From Pseudomonadota bacterium (GTDB taxonomy: Bacteria > Pseudomonadota > Gammaproteobacteria > Pseudomonadales > UBA5518), in NCBI GenBank assembly GCA_963204845.1, contig CAUJIL010000192.1, positions 1-5,427 on the forward strand: DNA of 5,427 nt. Direction: 5' to 3'. The position numbers were made by a program, and so were the translations under genes. Shown piece by piece: positions 1 to 5,427 of this stretch. Each line of letters begins with the position of its first letter. Within the stretch, counting starts at the first letter, position 1. The notes under the pieces are model-generated. The model was not told the origin of the DNA. It worked only from the letters and a program-made list of their open reading frames with translations, and made no database searches.

Positions 1-320
1 TGTAGGTCCGGGCTGGGCCCGGACATGTTCGGCCACAGGCCGAACCTACGCGGACGTGCATGTAGGACCGGGCTGGGCCCGGACATGTTCGGCCACAGGC
101 CGAACCTACGCGGACGTGCATGTAGGTCCGGGCTGTGCCCGGACATGTTCGGCCACAGGCCGAACCTACGCGGACGTGCATGTAGGTCCGGGCTGGGCCC
201 GGACATGTTCGGCCACAGGCCGAACCTACGCGGACCGGCATGTAGGTCCGGGCTGGGCCCGGACATGTTCGGCCACAGGCCGAACCTACGCGGACATGTT
301 CGGCCACAGGCCGGACCTGG
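1..320. repeat. Tandem array of a 60-bp paired-hairpin repeat
   Basis: Five consecutive 60-bp units start at 1, 61, 121, 181 and 241, followed by a partial copy to about 320. In each unit, positions 6-13 (GTCCGGGC) pair with 17-24 (GCCCGGAC) around a 3-base loop. Positions 27-34 (GTTCGGCC) pair with 38-45 (GGCCGAAC) around ACA. The outer arms GTAG (2-5) and CTAC (46-49) are also complementary, so one unit could form a closing stem carrying two hairpins, like a small three-way junction. An 11-base spacer (GCGGACGTGCA) joins the units. The copies are nearly identical: unit 2 has T7 to A, unit 3 has G16 to T inside a loop, and unit 4 has a changed spacer end (CGGCA for GTGCA). Position 1 falls exactly at a unit start, so the array probably continues left of the window. 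It lies just past the 3' end of the leftward operon and contains no credible gene. It resembles REP-type extragenic palindromes in style, but I cannot name the family. Confidence 0.95.
291..320. repeat. Degenerate half unit ending the 60-bp array
   Basis: After unit 5 the sequence jumps at a shared CGGAC directly into the second half of another unit, ATGTTCGGCCACAGGCC, skipping its first hairpin. CGGAC occurs both in the spacer and at the end of hairpin 1, so a slippage or recombination deletion between these short identities explains the junction. The final arm has drifted (GGACCTGG where full units have GAACCTAC), which removes the outer GTAG/CTAC pairing. Bases 321-356, between this point and the neighbouring stop codon, show only a 12-bp GC palindrome at 333-344. 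Confidence 0.85.
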
Positions 321-356
321 GGCCGGCACACGCCGCGGCCGCGGACACCGCCGGGA

Positions 357-1199
357 TCACAGTCGTCCCGTCCGCAGCAATTCCAGCGGATCGTTCATGC
401 CGAGCACTCCGAGGCATCCGCCCTGCGGCGCGGCATCGTGGGCCCGGTAGCCGAGCACGGCCTGCACCTCCGGCGTAAAGGTGCGGACCTGCTCGAGCGG
501 AGTGGCCAGGAAATTGTTCTCCTCGGTACGCAGCCATCCGAGGCAGAAGCTCACGTGCATGCCTCGTCTGAGTTCGGCCGGCGTCGTGTTCGCACCCGCG
601 GCGTGCAGCGTGGACCCCAGGTACAGCAGGGCCGAACCGGCCGGCATCACGGCCGGGAAGATCTCCGCTTGGCGGGGCACACGATCGACCGGCCAGCGAT
701 GGCTTCCGGGAACGACGCGCGTCGCGCCGTTCTCGCGCGTGAACCTCGACAGCGCCAGGATCGACGCCACTTCGATCTCGTAGGGCGCCGTCGCGAGCGC
801 TGGCCAGCATCCGTCGTCCCGATGCATGAACTGGGCGACGGCACCCGGAGTTATTTCGAAGATGTGCGAGTAGTTCAGTTGCCAGGACGAGCACATCGGC
901 AGGAGGATCGCGTCACACAGCGTCCGGTACAGGGGATGCAGCAAAATCTCCCGGCGGAACACGTCCGAATGCGCTGCCAGGGCGGTCAGATGGCGCGTCC
1001 GCTTGCCGAATAACGCGTCATAGACCGGGCCGAGGCATGCACGATCGGGAATCTGTTGCCTGACCAGATCGTCGACTTCCAGGTTGAAGGCATCCACAAC
1101 GCGATCCGCCAGGAAGCCCTCGACGACCAGTGCGCCCTCCTCCTCCAGCACCTCGATGATCGCCGCGGCGTCCGCCGAGGCCGACAGATATCTCAGCAT
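357..1199 (-). CDS. PhyH-family Fe(II)/2-oxoglutarate dioxygenase
   Basis: This 280-residue protein has the expected length and motif order of the phytanoyl-CoA dioxygenase family, which uses non-haem Fe(II), O2 and 2-oxoglutarate to hydroxylate small molecules in the cytoplasm. The iron triad is visible: H126 and D128 in FMHRDDG, and the distal H199 in GSTLHAAGAN. R211 or R212 is placed to bind the 2-oxoglutarate carboxylate. The common strand NGATRVVPGSHRW is at residues 158-169. There is no signal peptide or membrane segment. The ATG start is well supported by AGGAG eight bases upstream. It is the last gene of the leftward operon, 30 bases after the amidohydrolase. The family is too diverse (phytanoyl-CoA, ectoine, phosphonates, natural products) to fix a substrate. 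From context I infer oxidation of the operon's substrate or of a side product. The fold assignment is firm and the role is unknown. Confidence 0.93.
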   Translation of the reverse strand: MLRYLSASADAAAIIEVLEEEGALVVEGFLADRVVDAFNLEVDDLVRQQIPDRACLGPVYDALFGKRTRHLTALAAHSDVFRREILLHPLYRTLCDAILLPMCSSWQLNYSHIFEITPGAVAQFMHRDDGCWPALATAPYEIEVASILALSRFTRENGATRVVPGSHRWPVDRVPRQAEIFPAVMPAGSALLYLGSTLHAAGANTTPAELRRGMHVSFCLGWLRTEENNFLATPLEQVRTFTPEVQAVLGYRAHDAAPQGGCLGVLGMNDPLELLRTGRL

Positions 1200-1207
1200 G
1201 ACACGTA

Positions 1208-1212
1208 CTCCT
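1208..1212 (-). promoter_or_regulatory. Ribosome binding site of the dioxygenase gene
   Basis: On the minus strand AGGAG lies eight bases before the ATG at 1199, inside the 30-base gap after the amidohydrolase stop. It is the clearest Shine-Dalgarno sequence in the window. It suggests that this last gene is translated independently, unlike the overlapping genes upstream of it. Confidence 0.8.
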
Positions 1213-1229
1213 GCGTGAAAAACGTGGCT

Positions 1230-2477
1230 TCACTCCGCCTGCAACCCGACTCCTCCCGCCAAACGAACATGCAACCCGGGATCGATCATCCGTCCTGCGC
1301 GATACACCGCCGTGACGTCCCGCAGGTGACGGGGATCGCGGAACGGGTCACCGGCGAGCAGCACCAGATCGGCCGGAGCACCCGGACCCACCAGCCCACC
1401 GTCGATACCCCACAGACGCCGCGGCCTGCTGGTCGCCGCCTCGAGAACCGATGCGAGCGGCAGACCGGCATCGAGGTAAAAGAACAGTTCATCGACGAGT
1501 GCCTTTCCGTGACCGACGCCCGGACTGCCGGCGTCGGAGCCCGCGACGATAGCTACTCCCGTTGTATGTGCGAGCGCGATGTGTGCCAGATGCTGATCGA
1601 GGATGCGGCGCAGATGATCGACCGCCGTCGCGCTCCAGCCACCGACGGCGGGATTGGCCCAGTTGAAGTGCACCGGCGAACAGGTGGGAACCCAGGCGAT
1701 TCCGTGCCTGGCCATACGCTCCAGCGTCCCTGTGTCCATGAAGAAACCGTGCTCGATGGAATCCACCCGCGCGGCCACGGCCACCTCGAGTCCGGCAGAT
1801 CCGCTGCAATGGGCAAAGGTCTTCAGGCCGCGATCGTGGGCAAGCCGTACGGCCAGCGACAGCGCGCGAGCATCGAACTGCGGCTCCCCTTTCACGGTGC
1901 CGCTGGCGAAGTCGATGATTCCCGTCAGGACGATCTTGAGGTCGTCCGCCCCCTGGTCGGCAATCCGGTTGACCAGCGCGCGGATGTCCTCGTCCGAGGC
2001 GGCTTCCTTGGCCAGAAAACTGCCGTACCTGGCGGGCCTGCGGATACCGGGCCCCGGCGAGCGAAGCGCCGGCGATCCATCCGGTCGGGCCCGGGTTTCA
2101 CCGCGTACGGCGTGGTTGATCCCGAAACGGTCACCCGCATCCCTGACCAGCGTGATGCCATGGCGCAGGGTCTCCGCCAGATTCGCTCGCGCCCTCGCGA
2201 TCATCTCCGACACAGGCCGTTTCAAGTACGCGGCCCGTGCGGCAAGATCCAGTTGGGAACCGTCGAGGAAAACGTGCGCGTGCGCCTCCACCAGCCCCGG
2301 CATCAGGAACCGGGCCTGTCGCGATTCGCGGGTGTCGGCCGCAGGAACCGGCATTCCGTCGGTGCCCGCCGCGGCAATGCGCGCGATGCAGCCGCCTTCG
2401 ATCGCCAGCACATACGGACCGTTCGCGTGGTAATGGATACCGTCGAAGTAGCTGTCGATGACGATCGTCTGGCGCAT
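1230..2477 (-). CDS. Metal-dependent amidohydrolase (imidazolonepropionase-like)
   Basis: This 415-residue protein is a full-length member of the amidohydrolase superfamily, close to the imidazolonepropionase/Xaa-Pro dipeptidase-like branch. These cytoplasmic enzymes hydrolyse C-N or related bonds with one or two bound metals. All expected metal-site residues are present and in order: H66 and H68 in EAHAH, K181 in KIVLTG (possibly the bridging carboxylated lysine), H223 in FAHCSG, H243 in IEHG and D315 in AGSDAG. Residues 1-55 and about 355-415 form the usual flanking beta-sandwich, including GAPADLVLL. The only usable nearby start is the ATG at 2477. It has no clear Shine-Dalgarno sequence and sits in a TGATG overlap inside a 23-bp duplication, so translation probably depends on coupling. 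Its place behind corrinoid methyl-transfer genes recalls the hutI-like gene that I remember in chloromethane-utilisation clusters. The substrate cannot be read from the sequence. Confidence 0.93.
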   Translation of the reverse strand: MRQTIVIDSYFDGIHYHANGPYVLAIEGGCIARIAAAGTDGMPVPAADTRESRQARFLMPGLVEAHAHVFLDGSQLDLAARAAYLKRPVSEMIARARANLAETLRHGITLVRDAGDRFGINHAVRGETRARPDGSPALRSPGPGIRRPARYGSFLAKEAASDEDIRALVNRIADQGADDLKIVLTGIIDFASGTVKGEPQFDARALSLAVRLAHDRGLKTFAHCSGSAGLEVAVAARVDSIEHGFFMDTGTLERMARHGIAWVPTCSPVHFNWANPAVGGWSATAVDHLRRILDQHLAHIALAHTTGVAIVAGSDAGSPGVGHGKALVDELFFYLDAGLPLASVLEAATSRPRRLWGIDGGLVGPGAPADLVLLAGDPFRDPRHLRDVTAVYRAGRMIDPGLHVRLAGGVGLQAE

Positions 2478-2522
2478 CAGGCGGTGCCGGACGGGCGCAT
2501 CAGGCGGTGCCGGACGGGCGCA
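2471..2522. repeat. 23-bp tandem duplication across a gene junction
   Basis: Two perfect 23-bp copies lie at 2472-2494 and 2495-2517. Matching bases extend the period to 2471 on the left and about 2522 on the right. Each copy contains CAT followed by CA, which on the minus strand reads TGATG, a stop codon sharing its A with a start codon. The duplication covers the last codons of the methyltransferase gene, its stop, and the start of the amidohydrolase gene. It leaves both flanking reading frames intact and places an eight-codon unit between them. The absence of any difference between the copies suggests that it is young. Confidence 0.95.
2477..2500 (-). CDS. Seven-residue minicistron made by the duplication
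   Basis: The ATG at 2500-2498 overlaps the methyltransferase TGA (2502-2500). It opens a frame encoding MRPSGTA, and its TGA (2479-2477) overlaps the amidohydrolase ATG. The peptide repeats the C-terminal RPSGTA of the methyltransferase because it comes from the duplicated DNA. The frame is certain. Translation is inferred: a ribosome reinitiating at the first TGATG would read it and could reinitiate again at the second. A function for the peptide itself is unlikely; the more plausible effect is to tune amidohydrolase expression. Confidence 0.45.
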   Translation of the reverse strand: MRPSGTA

Positions 2523-3384
2523 GGAACCGGCGCAGTCGATGCAGGAACTCCAGCCCCTCCAGTTCGATCAGCTCGCGAAACGCGGCGAGCACCGGATGCC
2601 CCTCGGGCAGCGGCGAGTAGTCCAGCCAGGGCGTCGCGAGCACCGTGTCCAGACCCAGCGGCAACGCCAGCGTCACGAACGCACGCTCGATCGCGTGCTG
2701 GAGCTTCACGCCGTCGAACTCGCGTGGCGGGAGCATGAGTCCGATGTTCGTCAGACCACCCATGATATGGATGTGCCGCATGCCGGGGTCCGCGCGGACC
2801 AGGCCGATCGCGCCGAGCGCGGTATGCGTGCGCCCGTGGTCGTCCGCCGCGAAGGTCGCGAGCGAAACGTCGACGAACATGTCCTCGTTCTGCAACCCGT
2901 GGACATCACGCAGTTGCTTCGACACACGCGCCGCGGTCGCGTGTACCTCGCGTGCCGAGTGGTTCGCCACGACCTCGCCGTCCTCCATGCGCTCCGATGC
3001 CATGATCATGACCCGGCAAGGCGCGATCCGCAGCAGTTCGAGCAGCTCCGGCCGCCCTTCGGAGATGGAGTTGATGATGGGCTTGCCGCCCCGTGCCCGT
3101 TCGCGGTCGTAGGCGTCCAGACAGATTTCCTGAACGTCCAGGCGCGGAAAATCGAAGGACAGCGGGATATCCACCACCTGCTGGATGGCCCGGATGATTT
3201 CGACGAGGAAGCGCGGATCGGTCATCGCGCGCTCGCCGGCATTGACGTTCAGGCAGCTCGCACCGGCATCCGCCTGTCGCTTCGCCAGCCTCTGGATGCC
3301 CGCGATGTCCTGCGTCTCGAACAGGACGCGCGAGCCGGCGAAGCCCGGATTGATTCTCTCGCCGATCATGACAAACGGATGCAT
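2500..3384 (-). CDS. Methyltetrahydrofolate:corrinoid methyltransferase (DHPS-like)
   Basis: This 294-residue protein belongs to the pterin-binding TIM-barrel superfamily, on the cobalamin methyltransferase side (AcsE, CmuB and MtrH relatives) rather than folate-synthesis dihydropteroate synthase. These enzymes move a methyl group between tetrahydrofolate and a corrinoid protein. Visible landmarks are GERINPGF near the N-terminus (residues 8-15), LNVNAG (45-50), the barrel strand PLSFDFPRLD (74-83), PIINSISEG (102-110) with the pterin-contacting N105, FVDVSLATF (170-178) and GGLTNIGLMLPPREF (209-223), equivalent to the G-x-SN-x-SFGLP-x-R strand of known methyltransferases. The ATG at 3384 shares its A with the preceding TGA (TGATG) and has AGGGG 11 bases upstream. 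A TTG at 3408 would add eight residues and is less likely. It lies directly behind the corrinoid activator gene. The direction of transfer, probably methyl onto tetrahydrofolate, is inferred. Confidence 0.87.
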   Translation of the reverse strand: MHPFVMIGERINPGFAGSRVLFETQDIAGIQRLAKRQADAGASCLNVNAGERAMTDPRFLVEIIRAIQQVVDIPLSFDFPRLDVQEICLDAYDRERARGGKPIINSISEGRPELLELLRIAPCRVMIMASERMEDGEVVANHSAREVHATAARVSKQLRDVHGLQNEDMFVDVSLATFAADDHGRTHTALGAIGLVRADPGMRHIHIMGGLTNIGLMLPPREFDGVKLQHAIERAFVTLALPLGLDTVLATPWLDYSPLPEGHPVLAAFRELIELEGLEFLHRLRRFLRPSGTA

Positions 3385-4922
3385 CACCGTGAGCGCCCCT
3401 GGTCGCAATGCCGGTCCGGAAAGTTCAATGCCCTCAAATAGCCTTGCTGGAAATCGAGGTCCGCCGCCAGCGGCACGTACTCGATGCGACTGCGCAGTGC
3501 ATCGAATGCCTGCAGTCCCGAATCGATGTCGAACAACGCCATCTTGGCGCCGAGCAGGGCCGAATTCCCCACCGGCTCGATCAGCGTCTCGGGCGTATCG
3601 ATCAATCCGATGCGTCGCGCGGCATCACGGTTCACGTAGTTTCCGAACGCCCCCGCCAGGTAGGTCGTAGTCGAACGGCTCGCATCGGAGCCTGAGCGTG
3701 CGGTCAGCGTGCGCACGCCCGCCGCGATGGCCCCCTTGGCGAGTTGCAACTGCCTGATGTCGTGCTGGGTCAGCTCGACGCCCGGCGCGAGCCGGAGCGA
3801 CTTGCCACCGGCAAGCCTTCCGCTCGGATCGATCAACCCGAGCTCGAGCCCGGCCGCGACGGCGTCGACCAGGCCGCTGCCACAAATGCCGCGCGCCACG
3901 GAATTGCCGATCACCCGCACCCGGATCCGGCCCCGTTCGACCACGACCTCACTGATGGCGCCGGTGGTGGCACGCATGCCCATGCCGATACGCCCGCCCT
4001 CGAACGCCGGACCGGCGGCGGTGGAGGTGCACAACAGGCGTTCGGAATCGCCGACCACGATCTCCCCGTTCGTTCCCAGGTCGATCAGAACCGCGGGCGA
4101 AGACCGGCGAGCCATGCCCGTCGCGGCTATTCCGCACAGCACGTCACTCCCGACGAATCCCCCGATACACGGCAGAAACGAGACCACGGCATGCGGACCG
4201 AAGCACCATCCCAGCTCGTCGGCACGAAACGACTGCAGGCCGCCTTCACGCGGCTCGAACGGCGCCTGCGCGAGGGGGCCCGGATCGATCCCGCAGAACA
4301 GGTGATGCATGAGCGTGTTGCCCGCGATCACGACACGCTCCAGCGACATGCGTGCGTGCGGCGACTGCGGATCGAACAGACGCGAGCAGAGTCCGCCGAC
4401 CGACTCGCGGAGCTCGCTGGTCATGGCCACGCGGGCACCTGCCAGCGCACGATCGATCCGCGTCATGACATCCGCGCCATGCACCGCGTGCGGATTGACC
4501 GCGGTGCTCACTGCCAGAACCCTTCCCGACCGGAGGTCGACCAGCTGCGCGACGATCGTCGTGGTTCCCAGATCGACCGCGATGCCCAGACCGTCCCGCG
4601 GCTCGAAGGCGAACGCCGATTGGTCGCCGAGGATCACGGTCTCCCATTGGCCGACCTCGAGGGTGACATCGCACTCGACCGTGCAGCGGCACGCGAGACG
4701 CCAGCCCTGCGCGAGTTCCCGCGCGGACAGGATCTCGACCTGGTCGCCACCACCGTCCAGGAAGCCGTCCACCTGCCGTATGCGGCACCTCCCGCAGCGC
4801 CCGCGACCGCCGCAGGGAAACTCGACCCCGCATTCCTGCAGGGCCAGACGCAGCGACGCGCCACGCGTGACCTCGATCGTCCTGCCGAGCGGTTCCAGGC
4901 GCAGCGTGACCTGCCCGTTCAT
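3384..4922 (-). CDS. RACo-type corrinoid activator: [2Fe-2S] and ASKHA ATPase
   Basis: This 512-residue protein has the full architecture of reductive activators of corrinoid proteins. They spend ATP to return Co(II) corrinoid, formed by accidental oxidation, to active Co(I). The N-terminal ferredoxin domain (about 1-95) has the cluster ligands C37, C43 and C46 in PCGGRGRCGRC and C78 in RLACRC. A short linker leads to the ASKHA domain, with phosphate loops DLGTTT (117-122) and DLGTNGEIV (281-289), AGNTLMHH (200-207), GPAFEG (304-309), GICGSGLVD (345-353), GAFGNYV (424-430) and GNSALLGAK (452-460). The tail EYVPLAADLDFQQGY is typical of the family C-terminus (RACo_C_ter, formerly DUF4445). The frame is open another 65 codons upstream, but the ATG at 4922 is right: it begins the ferredoxin domain, overlaps the previous stop as ATGA, and has GGAG 10 bases before it. 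The protein is cytoplasmic. Its partner corrinoid protein is not in the window. Confidence 0.94.
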   Translation of the reverse strand: MNGQVTLRLEPLGRTIEVTRGASLRLALQECGVEFPCGGRGRCGRCRIRQVDGFLDGGGDQVEILSARELAQGWRLACRCTVECDVTLEVGQWETVILGDQSAFAFEPRDGLGIAVDLGTTTIVAQLVDLRSGRVLAVSTAVNPHAVHGADVMTRIDRALAGARVAMTSELRESVGGLCSRLFDPQSPHARMSLERVVIAGNTLMHHLFCGIDPGPLAQAPFEPREGGLQSFRADELGWCFGPHAVVSFLPCIGGFVGSDVLCGIAATGMARRSSPAVLIDLGTNGEIVVGDSERLLCTSTAAGPAFEGGRIGMGMRATTGAISEVVVERGRIRVRVIGNSVARGICGSGLVDAVAAGLELGLIDPSGRLAGGKSLRLAPGVELTQHDIRQLQLAKGAIAAGVRTLTARSGSDASRSTTTYLAGAFGNYVNRDAARRIGLIDTPETLIEPVGNSALLGAKMALFDIDSGLQAFDALRSRIEYVPLAADLDFQQGYLRALNFPDRHCDQGRSR

Positions 4923-5427
4923 CGCGATCCGGCTCCACAACCGTTGGCGTGGAATGCCCGGGCGCTGAGGTCCAGGAATTCCCTCGACAGACCGATATCC
5001 GCGGGCAGCGGATACTGCCGGACCATCAGGCCGCCGCGTTCGCTGGCGAAGGCCCCGACCATCGCGGCCACTTCGTCGCCTACGTCGTGCGCGCCGAGTC
5101 CAGGCCGGGTGCTCCACTGGATATCGAGCGTGTTCCAGAAACAGATCTGCCCGCCGAAGCGCTGCGCGGTCTCGCGGTAACCGGACAAGCGCGGCTGATC
5201 GAGCTGCACCACGTCCACCCCGATATCGACCATCTCCGCGATCAGGTCGTTCACGCGCCCGCAGCTGTGCCAGATGAAGTGCATCCCGGCGTCGTGCGCC
5301 GCGGCGACGATGCGCTCGTAGCGCGGCTTGAAGTATCTGCGGAAGCTCCGGAGATCCAGATGCGGGCCAGTCTGGGATCCGAGATCCTGCCAGGTCATGA
5401 AACCGTCCACGCCACCGATACGGGAGA
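4919..5427 (-). CDS. URO-D superfamily methyltransferase, C-terminal part
   Basis: The right edge truncates this gene; 168 C-terminal residues are visible and the frame is open to the edge, so the GTG at 5410 is not taken as a start. The sequence fits the last half of the uroporphyrinogen decarboxylase superfamily: DGFMTWQDLGSQTG, then FKPRYERIVAAAHDAG, then the strand FIWHSCG. Its H-x-C pair (fragment residues 53 and 55) matches the zinc-binding H-x-C of corrinoid methyltransferases such as MtaA. VDVVQLDQ and CFWNTLDIQ follow. The third zinc ligand of MtaA, a cysteine about 77 residues later, is absent; that region reads GGLMVRQYPL. The gene overlaps the RACo-type gene by four bases (ATGA). 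With a corrinoid activator and a methyltetrahydrofolate methyltransferase downstream, a corrinoid-dependent demethylating methyltransferase is far more likely than haem-pathway HemE. The substrate is unknown. Confidence 0.86.
   Translation of the reverse strand, partial: SRIGGVDGFMTWQDLGSQTGPHLDLRSFRRYFKPRYERIVAAAHDAGMHFIWHSCGRVNDLIAEMVDIGVDVVQLDQPRLSGYRETAQRFGGQICFWNTLDIQWSTRPGLGAHDVGDEVAAMVGAFASERGGLMVRQYPLPADIGLSREFLDLSARAFHANGCGAGSR

Noticed and set aside
1..300. The 60-bp array considered as a CRISPR.
   Set aside because: The whole 60-bp period is conserved, including the 11-base linker, so there are no unique spacers. No cas gene is present.
333..344. A 12-bp perfect palindrome, CCGCGGCCGCGG, between the array and the operon's last stop codon, considered as a terminator.
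   Set aside because: It has no loop and no following T-tract on the transcribed strand. Such palindromes arise easily at this base composition.
25..478. Two plus-strand open frames that read through the 60-bp array and encode 20-residue repeats.
   Set aside because: Sixty is divisible by three, so any stop-free frame in one unit stays open throughout the array. The products are low-complexity, Arg/Gly/Pro-rich and without a domain, and they run into the antisense of the dioxygenase gene.
1056..2738. A 560-codon plus-strand open frame.
   Set aside because: It lies antisense to the start of the dioxygenase, all of the amidohydrolase and the end of the methyltransferase. Its Arg-rich product has no recognisable motifs, as expected for antisense frames in GC-rich DNA.
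4923..5117. A 65-codon N-terminal extension of the RACo-type protein.
   Set aside because: The extension is Arg-rich, overlaps the conserved end of the URO-D gene in another frame, and precedes the natural ferredoxin-domain start that has its own ATGA overlap and GGAG.
3744..5180. A 478-codon plus-strand open frame.
   Set aside because: It is antisense to the RACo-type gene, whose minus-strand product has every family motif. The plus-strand product resembles no protein family.

Overview
This is a GC-rich window, by eye about 65% G+C, with dense leftward (minus-strand) coding. It suggests a chromosomal segment of an aerobic or facultative bacterium. A proteobacterium is likely: hairpin repeats of the type at the left edge, built on GTAGGT...ACCTAC, are reminiscent of dispersed palindromic repeats in gammaproteobacterial genomes. 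That taxonomic call is a weak inference from general appearance; no rRNA or marker gene is present.

Layout from right to left, in the direction of transcription: (1) the C-terminal 168 residues of a URO-D superfamily protein, cut by the right edge; (2) a complete RACo-type corrinoid activator, with an N-terminal [2Fe-2S] ferredoxin domain and a C-terminal ASKHA ATPase domain; (3) a pterin-binding (DHPS-like) methyltetrahydrofolate:corrinoid methyltransferase; (4) a metal-dependent amidohydrolase; (5) a phytanoyl-CoA dioxygenase (PhyH) family Fe(II)/2-oxoglutarate oxygenase. The first three junctions are overlapping stop/start codons (ATGA, TGATG, TGATG). The last is a 30-base gap with a good ribosome binding site. 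This is strong evidence for one tightly coupled operon whose promoter and first genes lie beyond the right edge. Bases 1-320 then hold a tandem array of a 60-bp unit that can fold into paired hairpins.

Working together, genes 1-3 look like most of a corrinoid-dependent methyl-transfer pathway. A URO-D-type methyltransferase would take a methyl group from an unknown donor onto a corrinoid protein, the DHPS-like enzyme would pass it to tetrahydrofolate, and the RACo-type protein would re-reduce corrinoid that has oxidised to Co(II). No B12-binding corrinoid protein is visible, so it must be encoded outside the window. The amidohydrolase and the O2-using PhyH enzyme may prepare or process the substrate, which the sequence does not identify. 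The nearest aerobic parallel I know is chloromethane utilisation, with CmuA (URO-D plus corrinoid domain), CmuB (methyltetrahydrofolate methyltransferase) and a HutI-like amidohydrolase nearby.

Two structural oddities stand out. A 23-bp tandem duplication at the methyltransferase/amidohydrolase junction has copied the TGATG overlap and created a seven-codon minicistron. The 60-bp array at the left edge is nearly homogeneous and ends in a degenerate half unit.
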